Shown here piece by piece: positions 1 through 9,646 of a stretch of DNA of 64,000 bases. A model generated the notes under the pieces. It was not told the origin of the DNA, did not search any database, and saw only the letters and a list, made by a program, of their open reading frames with translations. The DNA comes from Verpa conica (Eukaryota; Ascomycota; Pezizomycetes; Pezizales; Morchellaceae): contig JAUFSD010000018.1 of assembly GCA_033030425.1 (NCBI GenBank), forward strand, positions 620,001 through 684,000, in the 5' to 3' direction. Position numbers and translations under genes: made by a program. Numbering within the stretch: the first letter of the stretch is position 1; each line of letters opens with the position of its first letter.

Positions 1-6
1 GGACCC

Positions 7-430
7 TGTCAAGAACGACAAATCATCAGTTCTCACTCGGTCACAAATTGTCACTCGACCACCAGTCAGCCTTGCCCGTTTCATATCAGTTTCATGTCTA
101 GTCTCATTTATGTTTCATGTATGGGATGACGTGGCTGGCCACGTCATCAGGATCTCCTTAGTTTCATATCACATATCATGTTCTTGTTTCATGTAGTCTG
201 ATACGCTACGCGTGTCAGCCCCTTCCCTTTCATGTTTCGGCCATACTATAAGTATCGAGCCATTTCTCCAGTTCTTAGTTTTAGCTCTCCATCCTTCAAC
301 TTATATTTACTACCAAGTACCTACTCTAGTTCCAGTCTTTTCAGTCTTGTAGTCCATTTGCCCATAGTGTCCCAGTTCTTTAGACATCACCTGCTGTCCT
401 TACTAGAGCAAGGGCTTGTGTACTTTTACA
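7..430 (+). mobile_element. LTR, family A copy 1
   Basis: First of four copies of a 421-425 bp repeat starting TGTCAAGAACGAC and ending GTACTTTTACA, the TG...CA form of an LTR. A TATA-like stretch (ACTATAAGTATC) lies near 242-253. The bases before it (GGACCC) resemble the purine-rich end of the internal region seen at 3577-3590 on the minus strand, so this may be the 3' LTR of an element that began outside the window. The 5' flank is missing, so no duplication can be checked. Confidence 0.8.
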
Positions 431-564
431 CCTCCCCAAGCACCGCCGCTACATCTCTGGGGCTCTCCTGAGAGCTCTGACAGCTAGCTGAATGTCTCTG
501 AGACATATCCCGTCTCCTGATCATCAAATTCCACCAACTGTATTCTAAGCCTCAGATGCATCTG

Positions 565-1817
565 TGTAACGGGGGCACTCCCAGGGGAGTACTGCCGTAC
601 CAAAAAAAACCAACAACCTCCCTTTCTGACGAGAAGCTTCAGCAGCGAGGCTTAGAACCGCTCGTCAACACGGAAGGCCGACAGTCCCTAGGCTAAACAG
701 GTATAAGGATTTTTAAGGGTTGCAAACTAAAGACTTTAAAAGGCTCTGCTTCCCAGGGGAAGACAAACGTCTTTAGCAAAGAGTATGAGGGTCTCTGAAC
801 AACGGTTGTTCGTTGACTAGCAAGAATGATTGTCCTGGGGGAAGGACGGGTTTAAGCTATGATTTTGATTGCGAGCAAGCTGCCAAGAAGCGGGGGAACA
901 ATTCCTCCGCGCTTGGAAATCAACTGAGTCTAGAGCGCCCCTAAGAACTAGCGGGGTCGATAGACTAGCGACTAAAAAGCGTTGGTTACTAAAAGCTCTG
1001 TAACTATTGCTAAAATGGTCCGATTTCAAATCCGATTGCACCTATGGATTTGCAGCACTGTCTCCCATATACCCTCCGAGTTTGGTTTGGTTGGACGAAT
1101 TTTCCTGACGGTTTTGGGGTTATTTTTGGGGTCCAAAACTTGTCTTTTTGTTAGGGAATCTGCAACTCAGGGGGGCCCCTTCTGCAAACGGCGGGTGGCA
1201 CAGTGGGGCGCCTCACGGGTGTTAGAAAACACGGAGTCCCCTAGGCAGGGTAACCCACTGGTGATTCCTGCCGTTGCTTAGATTCCTTTTCCACGTTCCT
1301 AGTCCAACCTGGGGACGTGGCGGAGAGGTAATCTTGATCCATAAGGACCTTAGGGCGAAGCACAAGGCATAGCCCCGTATGGTTCGATTCGTGACGCCGC
1401 CAGGTTAATTATTTTTGCTGGCGGCCCTAACTACTAAGCATAGCTTTGCTCTTGTCTCACGGCTCTCGGCCTCCCCTAAGGTTGGCCATCAGCGAAGTCG
1501 TTGTTATTCCTCCTAGAGGAACAGGAGCTTAACTCTGTTCATGGAGGCAACTGCTTCAGTCTCATTGCACTAGTATCTCCCGTAGCTATAAGCTACAGAC
1601 GCATTACTCTGGTCTCTGTCGCATACCGACGACGGTGAGCTTCACTCCGTCCTAGGAGCTTGCCAGCTCACTTAGGGATCGGGCTATCATAGTAATGACT
1701 TTCCTTAGTATCTATTGACCGGAATAGGATAGCTAGTCCTATCCCTCAAGGGAGATCCTTAGGTGTCTCTATGGAGAGGTACTTGAGACTAGTCATGACG
1801 ATGGTTAGATCGTCACA
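565..1817 (+). mobile_element. Solo LTR, family B copy 1, with 5-bp duplication
   Basis: A 1253-bp repeat starting TGTAACGGGG and ending ATCGTCACA, flanked by ATCTG at 560-564 and ATCTG at 1818-1822. The second copy at 38662-39918 has the same ends but a different 5-bp duplication, which fixes the boundaries. No internal region or second LTR is attached, so this is a solo LTR left by recombination. It sits inside the LINE ORF1 remnant. The short ORFs inside it show no family features. Confidence 0.88.
1311..1402 (+). other. tRNA-like (Pol III box A/B) module inside LTR-B
   Basis: TGGCGGAGAGG at 1318-1328 fits the box A consensus and GGTTCGATTCG at 1381-1391 fits box B, 63 bp apart. The sequence after box B (CCGCCA) can pair with TGGCGG in box A. 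The same module is in the second LTR-B copy (boxes at 39414-39424 and 39477-39487). I cannot fold a complete cloverleaf with a clear anticodon arm, so this is not called a tRNA gene. It may be a tRNA-derived piece captured by the LTR. Confidence 0.35.
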
Positions 1818-2370
1818 ATCTGATGCATCTGAGAAAAACCTTCACGTTTACTGATGAACCCTCTAAACCAGCGCCAGAAGGCGTCTTTGAAGACATCATC
1901 CTGGCCAAAGTCAACGACACCCTTAAGGGAACGGGAGTTTCCTTCCTCATGGTCCGATTCACCAGCAAGTCAAACCTGGTTTTCTTCGCCGCCTCCAACC
2001 AACCAGGAGAGAATGCGGCACCATATTCAGAAAAAATCTGCGCGGCACTGTCTGCCCTTGGTCTCTCCCCCACCTCAGTCAAAGCCAACAGCCGTTGGTC
2101 CAAATTCATCCTCCACGATGTCCCCACAACCGTTGCAGACGGAGTTAAAGTGGGCAAAGAGATAGCCGCCCATGTCGAGCTTAACCTCCCAAATGTACAG
2201 TTAGCACAAATTTCTAGATGGCTCAGCAGAGACCGGACCAACAAAAAACACTCCACCATGATCTTCGCCTTCCTAGGAATAGTCACCATCAAAAACCTCA
2301 GGTGCAGGTACCTAGTCATCTTGAACAGGATGTGCCACCTCAAGCTCTTCATCCCCATTACCTCATCCAC

Positions 2371-2795
2371 TGTCAAGAACGACAAATCATCAGTTCTCAC
2401 TCGGTCACAAGTTGTCACTCGACCACCAGTCAGCCTTGCCCGTTTCATATCAGTTTCATGTCTAGTCTCATTTATGTTTCATGTATGAGATGACGTGGCC
2501 TGCCACGTCATCAGGATCTCCTTAGTTTCATATCACGTATCATGTTCTTGTTTCATGTAGTCTGACACGCTACGCGTGTCAGCCCCTTCCCTTTTCATGT
2601 TTCGGCCATACTATAAGTATCGAGCCATTTCCCCAGTTCTTAGTCTTAGCTCTCTATCCTTCAACTTGTATTTACTACCAAGTACCTACTCTAGTTCCAG
2701 TCTTCCCAGTCTTCTAGTCCATGTGCCCTTAGTGTCCCAGCTTTTTAGACATCACCTGCTGTCCCCACTAGAGCAAGGGCTTGTGTACTTTTACA
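2371..2795 (+). mobile_element. LTR, family A copy 2
   Basis: Complete 425-bp LTR. Its 5' flank is TCCAC (2366-2370) and its 3' flank is CTACA (2796-2800), so its two sides do not match each other. Each side matches a different LTR-A copy: TCCAC matches the inner flank of copy 3 (3150-3154, reverse complement) and CTACA matches the outer flank of copy 4 (5877-5881, reverse complement). This swap is the mark of recombination between copies. Confidence 0.85.
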
Positions 2796-2800
2796 CTACA

Positions 2801-3154
2801 AGAGAAAAATACCTTATAGCCGAAAAAAATTACAGACTAGCTGTGGCCGCAAAAGAGAGAAAACGAAAAGAAGAGAAGAAAACCTTAGTCCGTCATGACT
2901 ACTTCGACTTCCTTACCTTTCCTGATAGAGAGTTTGGCTCGCGTAGGGCAAACTGGGTTGTTGGCCTTATGTCCTGGGTTCTGTGGACAATTGATACATT
3001 TAATAGGTAGGTGGGTGTACTTGACGCCTCCTTTACAGGAGTGGCACTTATGTTCGGAAGAATGGTGGGGGCCAGCGCACACTGCGCAGCAAGCTTCACT
3101 TTTGCAGCGTAGGTGGTGGTGGCCGTAGCGTTGACAGTTTTGACACTGTGTGGA
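2801..3154 (-). pseudogene. LINE ORF1 zinc-knuckle fragment, inverted
   Basis: On the minus strand from 3154 the frame gives a cysteine-rich block with consecutive CCHC-type motifs, beginning CQNCQRYGHHHLRC and continuing through CAVCAGPHHSSEHKC. It ends at a stop near 2885. This is the nucleic-acid-binding tail of a LINE ORF1 and is the direct continuation of the plus-strand fragment ending at 2370, now in reverse orientation. A homologous copy lies at 37094-37345. The remainder (2801-2884) is low-complexity A-rich sequence shared by both copies. Confidence 0.75.
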
Positions 3155-5876
3155 TGTAAAAGTACACAAGCCCTTGCTCTTGTGGGGACAGCAGGTGATG
3201 TCTAAAAAGCTGGGACACTAAGGGCACATGGACTAGAAGACTGGGAAGACTGGAACTAGAGTAGGTACTTGGTAGTAAATACAAGTTGAAGGATAGAGAG
3301 CTAAGACTAAGAACTGGGGAAATGGCTCGATACTTATAGTATGGCCGAAACATGAAAAGGGAAGGGGCTGACACGCGTAGCGTGTCAGACTACATGAAAC
3401 AAGAACATGATACGTGATATGAAACTAAGGAGATCCTGATGACGTGGCAGGCCACGTCATCATCATGAAAGCATAAATGAGACTAGACATGAAACTGATA
3501 TGAAGCAGGCGAAGGCTGACTGGTGGTCGAGTGACAACTTGTGACAGTGAGAACTGATGATTTGTCGTTCTTGACAGTAGGTCCCTCTCCAAGGTTGTTA
3601 GTCCCTTAACAATGGTTTTAGGGTTGCTGTCGATATGCGTCTAACGGCGCTTCGATGCAGCTTGACTTTGCGTTTACGGGGAAAGTAGTTGGCTCCTACT
3701 TTGGCGCTGTAATGTATGAGACATCCGTCATCATAACAGGCAGTGAAGTGCATGCAGGCATGCTCGTGGTTGGCAGACTTTTTGACTTCGTCTGGCTTGG
3801 AGGAGAGTAAGCGTTTTCCTGAGGTTGGGACGTGGTGGTGGATAATGGGTTTTCTGGAGTACTTTTTGGTTCGTAAGACTTTCTTTCTGGTTCCGTGGAA
3901 GCGCGAGAGTTTAGTCTTTTATAGACGTTGGATTGTGGTAAATTTTGTGTGTATCTTGTTTGTGAAAAAACTCAATGGAATTGAAACGGGGTATGTTTCA
4001 AAGGACTGAGGAATGTGTATCTTGCCACGGGGGCTCAACGCGGGATGAGACGGAACATGTCTCGAAGATAAAGGAGTGTGTATCTCGCTTGTTTTACAGA
4101 GGCACGGAATTGAAACGGGATATGTTTCAAAGGACGGGGAATGTGTATCTTGTTGTGAAACTCAACAGGAATTGAAACAGGGACGTGTTTCAAAAGACAG
4201 GGAATGTATATCTTGCCGCAGAGGAACAGCGGGATGAGACGGGACGTATACCGAAGATAGGGAATGTGTATCTTGCTTGTTTTACAGAGGCTCAACACGG
4301 GATTGAAACAGGGTGTGTTTCAAAGGACGGGGAATGTGTATCTTGTTTGTGAAACTCAACACGGAATTTGAAACAGGGCGTGTTTCAAAAAAAACAGGGA
4401 ATGTGTATCTTGCCGCAGAGGCTCAACACGGGATTGAAACAGGAGATGTTTCAACAGACAGGAGAATCTTGAAAGAAGTAATAGTCGTTCTCAGGTACTG
4501 TGACGCTGGTTGCTTCTATTGCTTTTGATTCTTGGTGGTGAAGTGGTGGGTTGGTGATTGGCAACTAAAATTTCAAAAATTCTAGGTTTGTGAACCCGTG
4601 GGGGTTTTTTCTATTTGTTGGCTTCTTCGAGGGAAATGTTGACTTGATAGTTTGTAGGATGGAGAACTGTTGGCTTTGGGCTATGCTTGTTCCTTTGTTC
4701 CGTTCTGCGCTTCTTGTACAACCAGCTGCTACTTTTACTCTCGTGTAGCTACGACAGCTTCATCTTGTGAGACGGTACTTGCATAGTTGAGTTCTTGCTT
4801 CCATCCTAGTTCCTTGGCTTGGAGGTTCGGTTGGCTGAGGCCTTCCTTCACCCCTGGTCACTCTCCGAGAATGCTCGTCCCCGAGCATTGGAGAAAAAAT
4901 CGAGTATTGCTGCTTGAGATGCAGCAGACGAAAAAATTTTGATGACTGGGTGGAGGCTTTTAACAGGGTTTTGCTGGCTTATTCGAGGGCTTTAGCCACT
5001 TGAATTTAGGAGTTTGTGTTGGATTTTGGAGGAGTAGGAGAGGCTTGGTCGGTGGGTTCGCTTCCTTTGTTGATGACTGGGTGGGTGTGTATCTTGCTCG
5101 TGGTGCTCAACACGGAATCGAGTGTTGGGTACTCGAAATAGTTATGGCGTGGTTCAGTGACTGCACTTTTCACACTACTTTTCTTCAGGACTGTGTCTCT
5201 GAATATTGGGTGACTTAGGTGGGTCTGCTTGACAGGAATTGGTAGACGTGGGGATGAGAGGTTAGGTCACTCTCCGTGAGAAGGACAGAAGTCCTTGGTA
5301 GTGTTGACTGGTTTGAGAGGTTAGGTCACTCTCAGTGAGAAGAAGCAGAGCCCTTGGTGTTGTTGACAGGGAGTTTGGCTGGTGGGGTAGAGAAGGAGAT
5401 TTCTCTAGTTGGTGACGAGACACCAGGTGCTGTCATGCTGGTAGATCCTTCAAAGTGTAAAAGTACACAAGCCCTTGCTCTAGTGGGGACAGCAGGTGAT
5501 GTCTAAAAAGCTGGGACACTAAGGGCACATGGACTAGAAGACTGGGAAGACTGGAACTAGAGTAGGTACTTGGTAGTAAATACAAGTTGAAGGATAGAGA
5601 GCTAAGACTAAGAACTGGGGAAATGGCTCGATACTTATAGTATGGCCGAAACATGAAAAGGGAAGGGGCTGACACGCGTGGCGTAGCTACGTGAAACAAG
5701 AACATGATACGTGATATGAAACTAAGGAGATCCTGATGACGTGGCAGGCCACGTCATCTCATACATGAAACATAAATGAGACTAGACATGAAACTGATAT
5801 GAAACGGGCAAGGCTGACTGGTGGTCGAGTGACAACTTGTGACCGAGTGAGAACTGATGATTTGTCGTTCTTGACA
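3155..5876 (-). mobile_element. Compact non-autonomous LTR retrotransposon, minus orientation
   Basis: Two family-A LTRs in the same (minus) orientation, at 3155-3576 and 5456-5876, bracket a 1879-bp internal region (3577-5455). No reverse transcriptase, integrase or gag motif is seen in any frame of the internal region, so this is a LARD/TRIM-like element needing proteins from elsewhere. In element orientation the end next to the 3' LTR is purine-rich (GGAGAGGGACC), as expected for a polypurine tract. No recognisable primer-binding site is seen after the 5' LTR. The 5' outer flank is CTACA (reverse complement of 5877-5881). The other outer flank has been changed by the inversion described in Part 2. 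Confidence 0.7.
3949..4463. repeat. Minisatellite, about eight units of 60-70 bp
   Basis: Units begin with (G)GAATGTGTATCTTG, followed by a variable part and then GGGATTGAAACAGG...GTTTCAAAGGAC. Unit starts are near 3949, 4012, 4075, 4140, 4203, 4263, 4333 and 4400. A ninth, worn unit lies near 5086-5130. The units alternate between two kinds (with TTTGTGAAACTC or with CCGCAGAGGCTC), suggesting a higher-order dimer. It lies inside the non-autonomous LTR element. Confidence 0.8.
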
Positions 5877-6133
5877 TGTAGTTTTTCCTTACGTGTTTTG
5901 ATCTGGTCAAGCAGCTTTCTCTTGTTGCTTTATATTTTTGTATTTATCTCCAGTGCGTGCTATCTCTATAGCTTACCTAATAGGCTTCGAACCTAGATGG
6001 AAAGTAAAAACTACTACTACTACTACTTATATTGTTACCATACCTACCTCGCTCCCGAGTTCCTAGTCTCTCAATACTAGCGTTGCCTCGTAATTATCGC
6101 CTTCTGTTCCCCAATAAGTGATTGGTTTTTACA
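5877..6133 (+). mobile_element. LTR-like repeat, family D copy 1
   Basis: 257 bp starting TGTAGTTTTTCC and ending TTGGTTTTTACA. It is the inverse of the repeat at 36840-37093, and both copies sit directly beside the same LINE ORF1 tail in the ancestral order. It contains a short CTA run and a stretch similar in layout to the 3' half of LTR-A, including a CTGTTCCCC/CTGTCCCC-like segment near its end. No clear target duplication is visible, so the LTR identity is probable rather than certain. Confidence 0.5.
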
Positions 6134-6254
6134 CGTATTTCTTACATGACCAATGATAACAAGTATTCTACAAGATATGAAATGATACATGAAACAAGAA
6201 GATAAGCAAGGCAGACTAAGAAATGAGTGTTCTTGATACTATAACCACCACATA

Positions 6255-6810
6255 GGAGAAGTAGATATTACTGATCAGTATCGTACCTATTATGATACAC
6301 AGCTTACTACATTTAGAACTTGGTTCCCAATTTTTTTTGGTGTCTTGATACAGCTCTTATCAATTCTTTTATTATTTTTAATGATATTGATATCACTATT
6401 AAAAATATTCCACATAAAGTATTCCGGCTACAGGTTGCTTGGGATTTTATTTTAGAGGGGGCACAAGAGATGGAGGTGGAAAGAACACAAGAGGTGGAGA
6501 ACAAAAAGCGCAAGCCAATCATTGATGCTACAAAGCACCCCATCAAAAAACCAAGTATATAACCAAAACAACAGATTTCCCTGCATGCCGTGGCAATAGC
6601 GAGCACCTTGCTGAAGCCCATAAGAGGCAGGCAGAGGAATGTTGGTTGTGTAGATTTAAAATTAAGGAAGCTACAAAGACTAACCCCTCTGGGGGTGGGT
6701 CCTTTCCAGGAGGAAGAGGGTATAAAACACAGTGGAAGTGCTCTACATGTGAATTACCTCTATGTGTTAATTCCTCACGCAATTGTTTTACAGAATTTCA
6801 TAGACTCTAG
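6255..6810 (+). pseudogene. piggyBac-type (DDE_Tnp_1_7) transposase, C-terminal relic
   Basis: The plus strand keeps the 3' end of a piggyBac-like transposase. A VDITDQYRTYY-like segment near 6260 is followed, after a frameshift in the T8 run near 6331, by FFWCLDTALINSFIIF and FRLQVAWDFI. After a stop near 6560 a C-terminal zinc-ribbon follows, with C-x2-C, C-x2-C, PLC and CF..FH elements, ending at the stop at 6808-6810. The catalytic aspartates upstream are not present. At least one frameshift and one stop make it inactive. Confidence 0.7.
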
Positions 6811-7212
6811 GTCTCATTTGTAGTTAATTAATTTATAAGACTTATTTTGTTGCTATTTCGCTGTGTTGCCATGGGCCTAAATTCGCACGGTTTTTCGTGC
6901 GAATCGCGTTACAGACCATGGGATACCCAAATAACGCACAAATTTATTCCATATAGACTCTATACGGCCTCTCCCTACAGCCTAACACACTCTTATATCC
7001 TTATTTAGTATAATATATCTGTATAAGTCAGCTAGTTATATTAGTCCTAAATCTTATATTAATACCCATATGAGCTTAGATGTTTTTGAAGCATCTATCC
7101 GATAAGCGAGGAGCGATTTCTATCTTATCTAGTTTTAGAATATTTATCCGGTCACTGACATAGCAACCGAGGGCCCCGCCTTGATGTGATATCTTCCTCT
7201 ACGATAATACAT
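6811..7212. other. Intergenic sequence with a perfect 9-bp hairpin
   Basis: No coding sequence seen. ATTCGCACG (6881-6889) and CGTGCGAAT (6896-6904) form a perfect stem with a 6-nt loop. CCATGGG occurs on both sides of it. It may be a terminal feature of the neighbouring piggyBac relic, but no paired end was found. Confidence 0.4.
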
Positions 7213-7693
7213 GAGCAAAAGTACGATTACCCCTATTTTTCGGATGGTCGTTGCGGTTTACCCTTTAGTGTGATCTACCCTCAAAAGAAAACCTAACCCA
7301 GTACATTTTTTATATACATGTTATTTACGGATATTGCACTTGCATGTATATGTACTCTAGGAGAGCTTGGTAAGTTACCGCTTTGTGCCTGAGAATTTTA
7401 ACCTCCCTCGGGCTTCTCCTTCCATGTCATTAGAAGACATCCACCTGGTGTTTGCTTAGGAATTGAAGCCCAATATTTACCGGTGGGGTGATAGTAGAGG
7501 AAGTTAGAGTAGTGATATACCACAGGAGTGTATCACGGCCATAGTTATGGTTGTAGTGGGGTAATGGATATATGATGGAGTAAATTATTGAGGTATGTAC
7601 AAGTGGGTTAGGCTTTTCTTTGAGGGTAGATCAGACCGAAGGGTAAACCGCAATGACTACCCGAAAAGTAGGGGTAGATCGCGCCTTTACTCA
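7213..7693. mobile_element. Foldback MITE with about 100-bp inverted repeats
   Basis: About 480 bp. The left arm (roughly 7213-7312) and right arm (roughly 7600-7693) are imperfect inverted repeats sharing the words GCGGTTTACCCTT, GATCTACCCTCAAA and CCTAACCCA. TAATACAT lies at both edges (7205-7212 and 7694-7701), an 8-bp candidate duplication as made by hAT transposases. No ORF of note lies inside. The exact right end is uncertain by one base. Confidence 0.6.
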
Positions 7694-8070
7694 TAATACA
7701 TAGATTAATGTAGGCGGATAATACATGAACTACATGTACTTATGTGTTCTTTCTCTAGTTGAGATTTCTGTTCCTTATATATTGTGGTTATGTAGTGATA
7801 CTCATCTCAAGCCTTTCGTTACCTTGTAGGTGACCGAGCATTTTGTCCCCCCCATAATATCAGCATTCCCCCAAGGGGGTGAGGTTTGTCGGGATAAGGG
7901 TGAATTATAATAAAAATCATATCAAATTGTTTTTATGCGTAAAGAATGATTGAAGGTGGGTATCAGCCAATGTTCTATAGTAGCTTCCTCTATGTGCCCT
8001 CTATATATGGGCGCAGCACTAATTGTCTATATAAACGAATCACAAATCCCTTGAAGCAGCCTCAACAGCC

Positions 8071-9187
8071 CTATCCAAGCAAATCAGACAACTTATCCAA
8101 GTATACCTCCGGTGCGCCCTCTGGTCCCGCATTCAGGACATCTTCTTCAGTAGCAACCCCTGTCAGAACTGCCAATGTGCCCCCCAGCCCTCCAGAAATA
8201 CCGAACTTGATATCCGTATCGATTCTATCTCCAACCATACATGTCCTCTTGCGGTCGAACTGGAATTTACCTTCGACTGCATCCATCATCGCCTGAGATG
8301 GCTTTCCGAGGGATATAGGAACACGCTTGGACATATAACTCAGTGGTGCGGAGATGCTTCCGGCACCAGGAAAAAGTTTTCCCTTGTTGGGGAAGGTACT
8401 ATCGACATTGGTTGCGAGAAATAGGGTATCTGGGTCCTGGAGGTACTGGAATGCCTTTGCGTACTTACGGTAGTTGATATGGTGGTCGAGACCGCATAGG
8501 ACCACTCCAACCTTTCCCTCTCTCATACCATTAACATCTCTCAATGAATTGCGAGAAGTAAGATTTCTCACCTCTGGGTCGGGCAAAAAAGTAGTATAGT
8601 CTTCTTCTTCCATGGCAACCCTCTCCGCCGGATCAGTTCCACCAAAGTACCTTACACCCTCGTTCTCCAGCTCCTCCTCAATACCACTCTCGCCGATCAC
8701 GTAGACTTTCTTGTTAGCGGGAAGTTTAATGACACGTTTGATGTATACTGCCGAGGAATATGCGGAGCCAAAGACCTCATCTACTTCGGCGGGGATTCCC
8801 AGGCTATCGAGCTTCTTCTTGTAGGCACGACGAGACTTTGTGGAATTGTTTGTTACAAAGACGATTTGTTTCCCTAGGGTTGTGTCAACTAGGCTCGAGG
8901 AGGATTTTAAGCCCTGCCCACGAATTGAGGTAGAGGGCAGTGACTTTTATTCACCTTTTCCTCTAAGCATGTCTAGAGTCTCGACGATATTGTCAAGAAG
9001 GGTATTGCCATGCCATAAGACGCCGTCACAATCAAAGAGAAAGACCTAGACGCGACCTTATTAGGAGTAATATTTCAAATGTGGAGAAAGAGCTTTAGAA
9101 AGAGCGTTTAATTCAGTTACTCACATCAAATCTATCAATAAAAGCGGCGATCTCTCCAGGCTTGCCGGTAAGCTTATTAGGAGCCAT
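8071..9187 (-). CDS. HAD-family p-nitrophenylphosphatase / phosphoglycolate phosphatase (PHO13 type)
   Basis: Exons 9125-9187, 8955-9045 and 8071-8873 join to 318 codons plus stop. The HAD nucleophile motif DCDGVLW is at residues 26-32, with D26 and D28. The motif II threonine region is VTNNSTK (58-64), and motif IV GDRIDTD is near 266-272. This is the layout of fungal PHO13/phosphoglycolate phosphatases, soluble enzymes that remove toxic side products of glycolysis and 2-phosphoglycolate. The segment at 8518-8571 is a 54-nt in-frame stretch starting GTGAGA and ending AG, absent from the family core between DPE and GKVGVVLCGLD. It is probably a third intron, giving 300 residues. The start is the only ATG giving the family N-terminus. 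It is a single gene, with the MITE at 9347 upstream. Confidence 0.9.
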
Positions 9188-9346
9188 AATGTATGAGTAG
9201 AGTGCTGTGAACGGTGCGTATTATATAGAAAGGTAGGGACAGAATATAGTGCTTTTGTAAAGGGTCCCTGACAAGGGAAGTCTGGGTAATTGATGGCGGG
9301 GCTTCGACGCTGACATAAGCTGCAGTAGGTACCTTAAGCACTAGTA

Positions 9347-9646
9347 CTCATGTCGCCGTTTTGAAGCCGCGTTTCCTAATCAGGCAAACACCACTAGATA
9401 TGTCTCTACTATTGGTTGAAAGTATACTTGGCAGCCTCTGGTCCTCCACTTGGCATATTCTCGGCGCCCTTTCAACAGCTTTCCCTGCCCCATAGGACCT
9501 TTAGGGTGTCAATCTTCAGTGAGATACCATTATATTTTAGCTACACATATGTAAAAAACCCCTGGCTCAGACAAGTCTAGAAATTTTTGGCTTAGGAATG
9601 GAAAGTTTCCTGATTAGGAAACACGACTTCAAAATGGCGACATGAG
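9347..9646. mobile_element. 300-bp MITE with 39-bp inverted repeats and TA duplication
   Basis: The left end CTCATGTCGCCGTTTTGAAG and right end CTTCAAAATGGCGACATGAG are inverted repeats that extend about 39 bp to CCTAATCAGG/CCTGATTAGG. A TA dinucleotide lies outside each end (9345-9346 and 9647-9648), as expected for Tc1/mariner insertion. No ORF inside. It lies between the promoter of the HAD phosphatase and the WDR83 homolog. The rest of this gap (9649-10129) shows nothing recognisable. Confidence 0.75.

Larger units (their letters stand above)
431..2370 (+). pseudogene. LINE ORF1 (gag-like) remnant, 5' part, split by a solo LTR
   Basis: After removal of the LTR at 565-1817, the plus strand reads as a gag-like ORF1 of a non-LTR retrotransposon, clearest from about 1823 to 2370. 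The translation has the usual order seen before the CCHC block of fungal and plant LINE ORF1 proteins, ending near CHLKLFIPITSST. The reading frame continues into the zinc-knuckle segment that now lies inverted at 2801-3154. The part at 431-564 is poorly conserved and has an in-frame stop. The ORF is broken by LTR-B inside it and LTR-A at its 3' side, so it is not functional. Confidence 0.65.

Noticed and set aside
817..1281. Overlapping ORFs of 74 and 99 codons on both strands within 817-1281
   Set aside because: They lie wholly in the LTR-B repeat, are repeated with changes at 38949-39344, and show no domain. They are by-products of the LTR.
1311..1402. A true tRNA gene
   Set aside because: Box A and box B are good, but I could not fold a convincing anticodon arm or a 7-bp acceptor stem, and it lies inside an LTR in both copies.
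2576..3374. The same 80-95 codon peptide (FRPYYKYRAISPVLS...) seen four times at LTR-A copies
   Set aside because: It is the LTR-A sequence translated. It runs through the TATA and transcription start region and has no conservation pattern of a protein.
3949..4463. CRISPR-like array
   Set aside because: Units are tandem without unique spacers, vary in sequence and lie in a eukaryotic LTR element.
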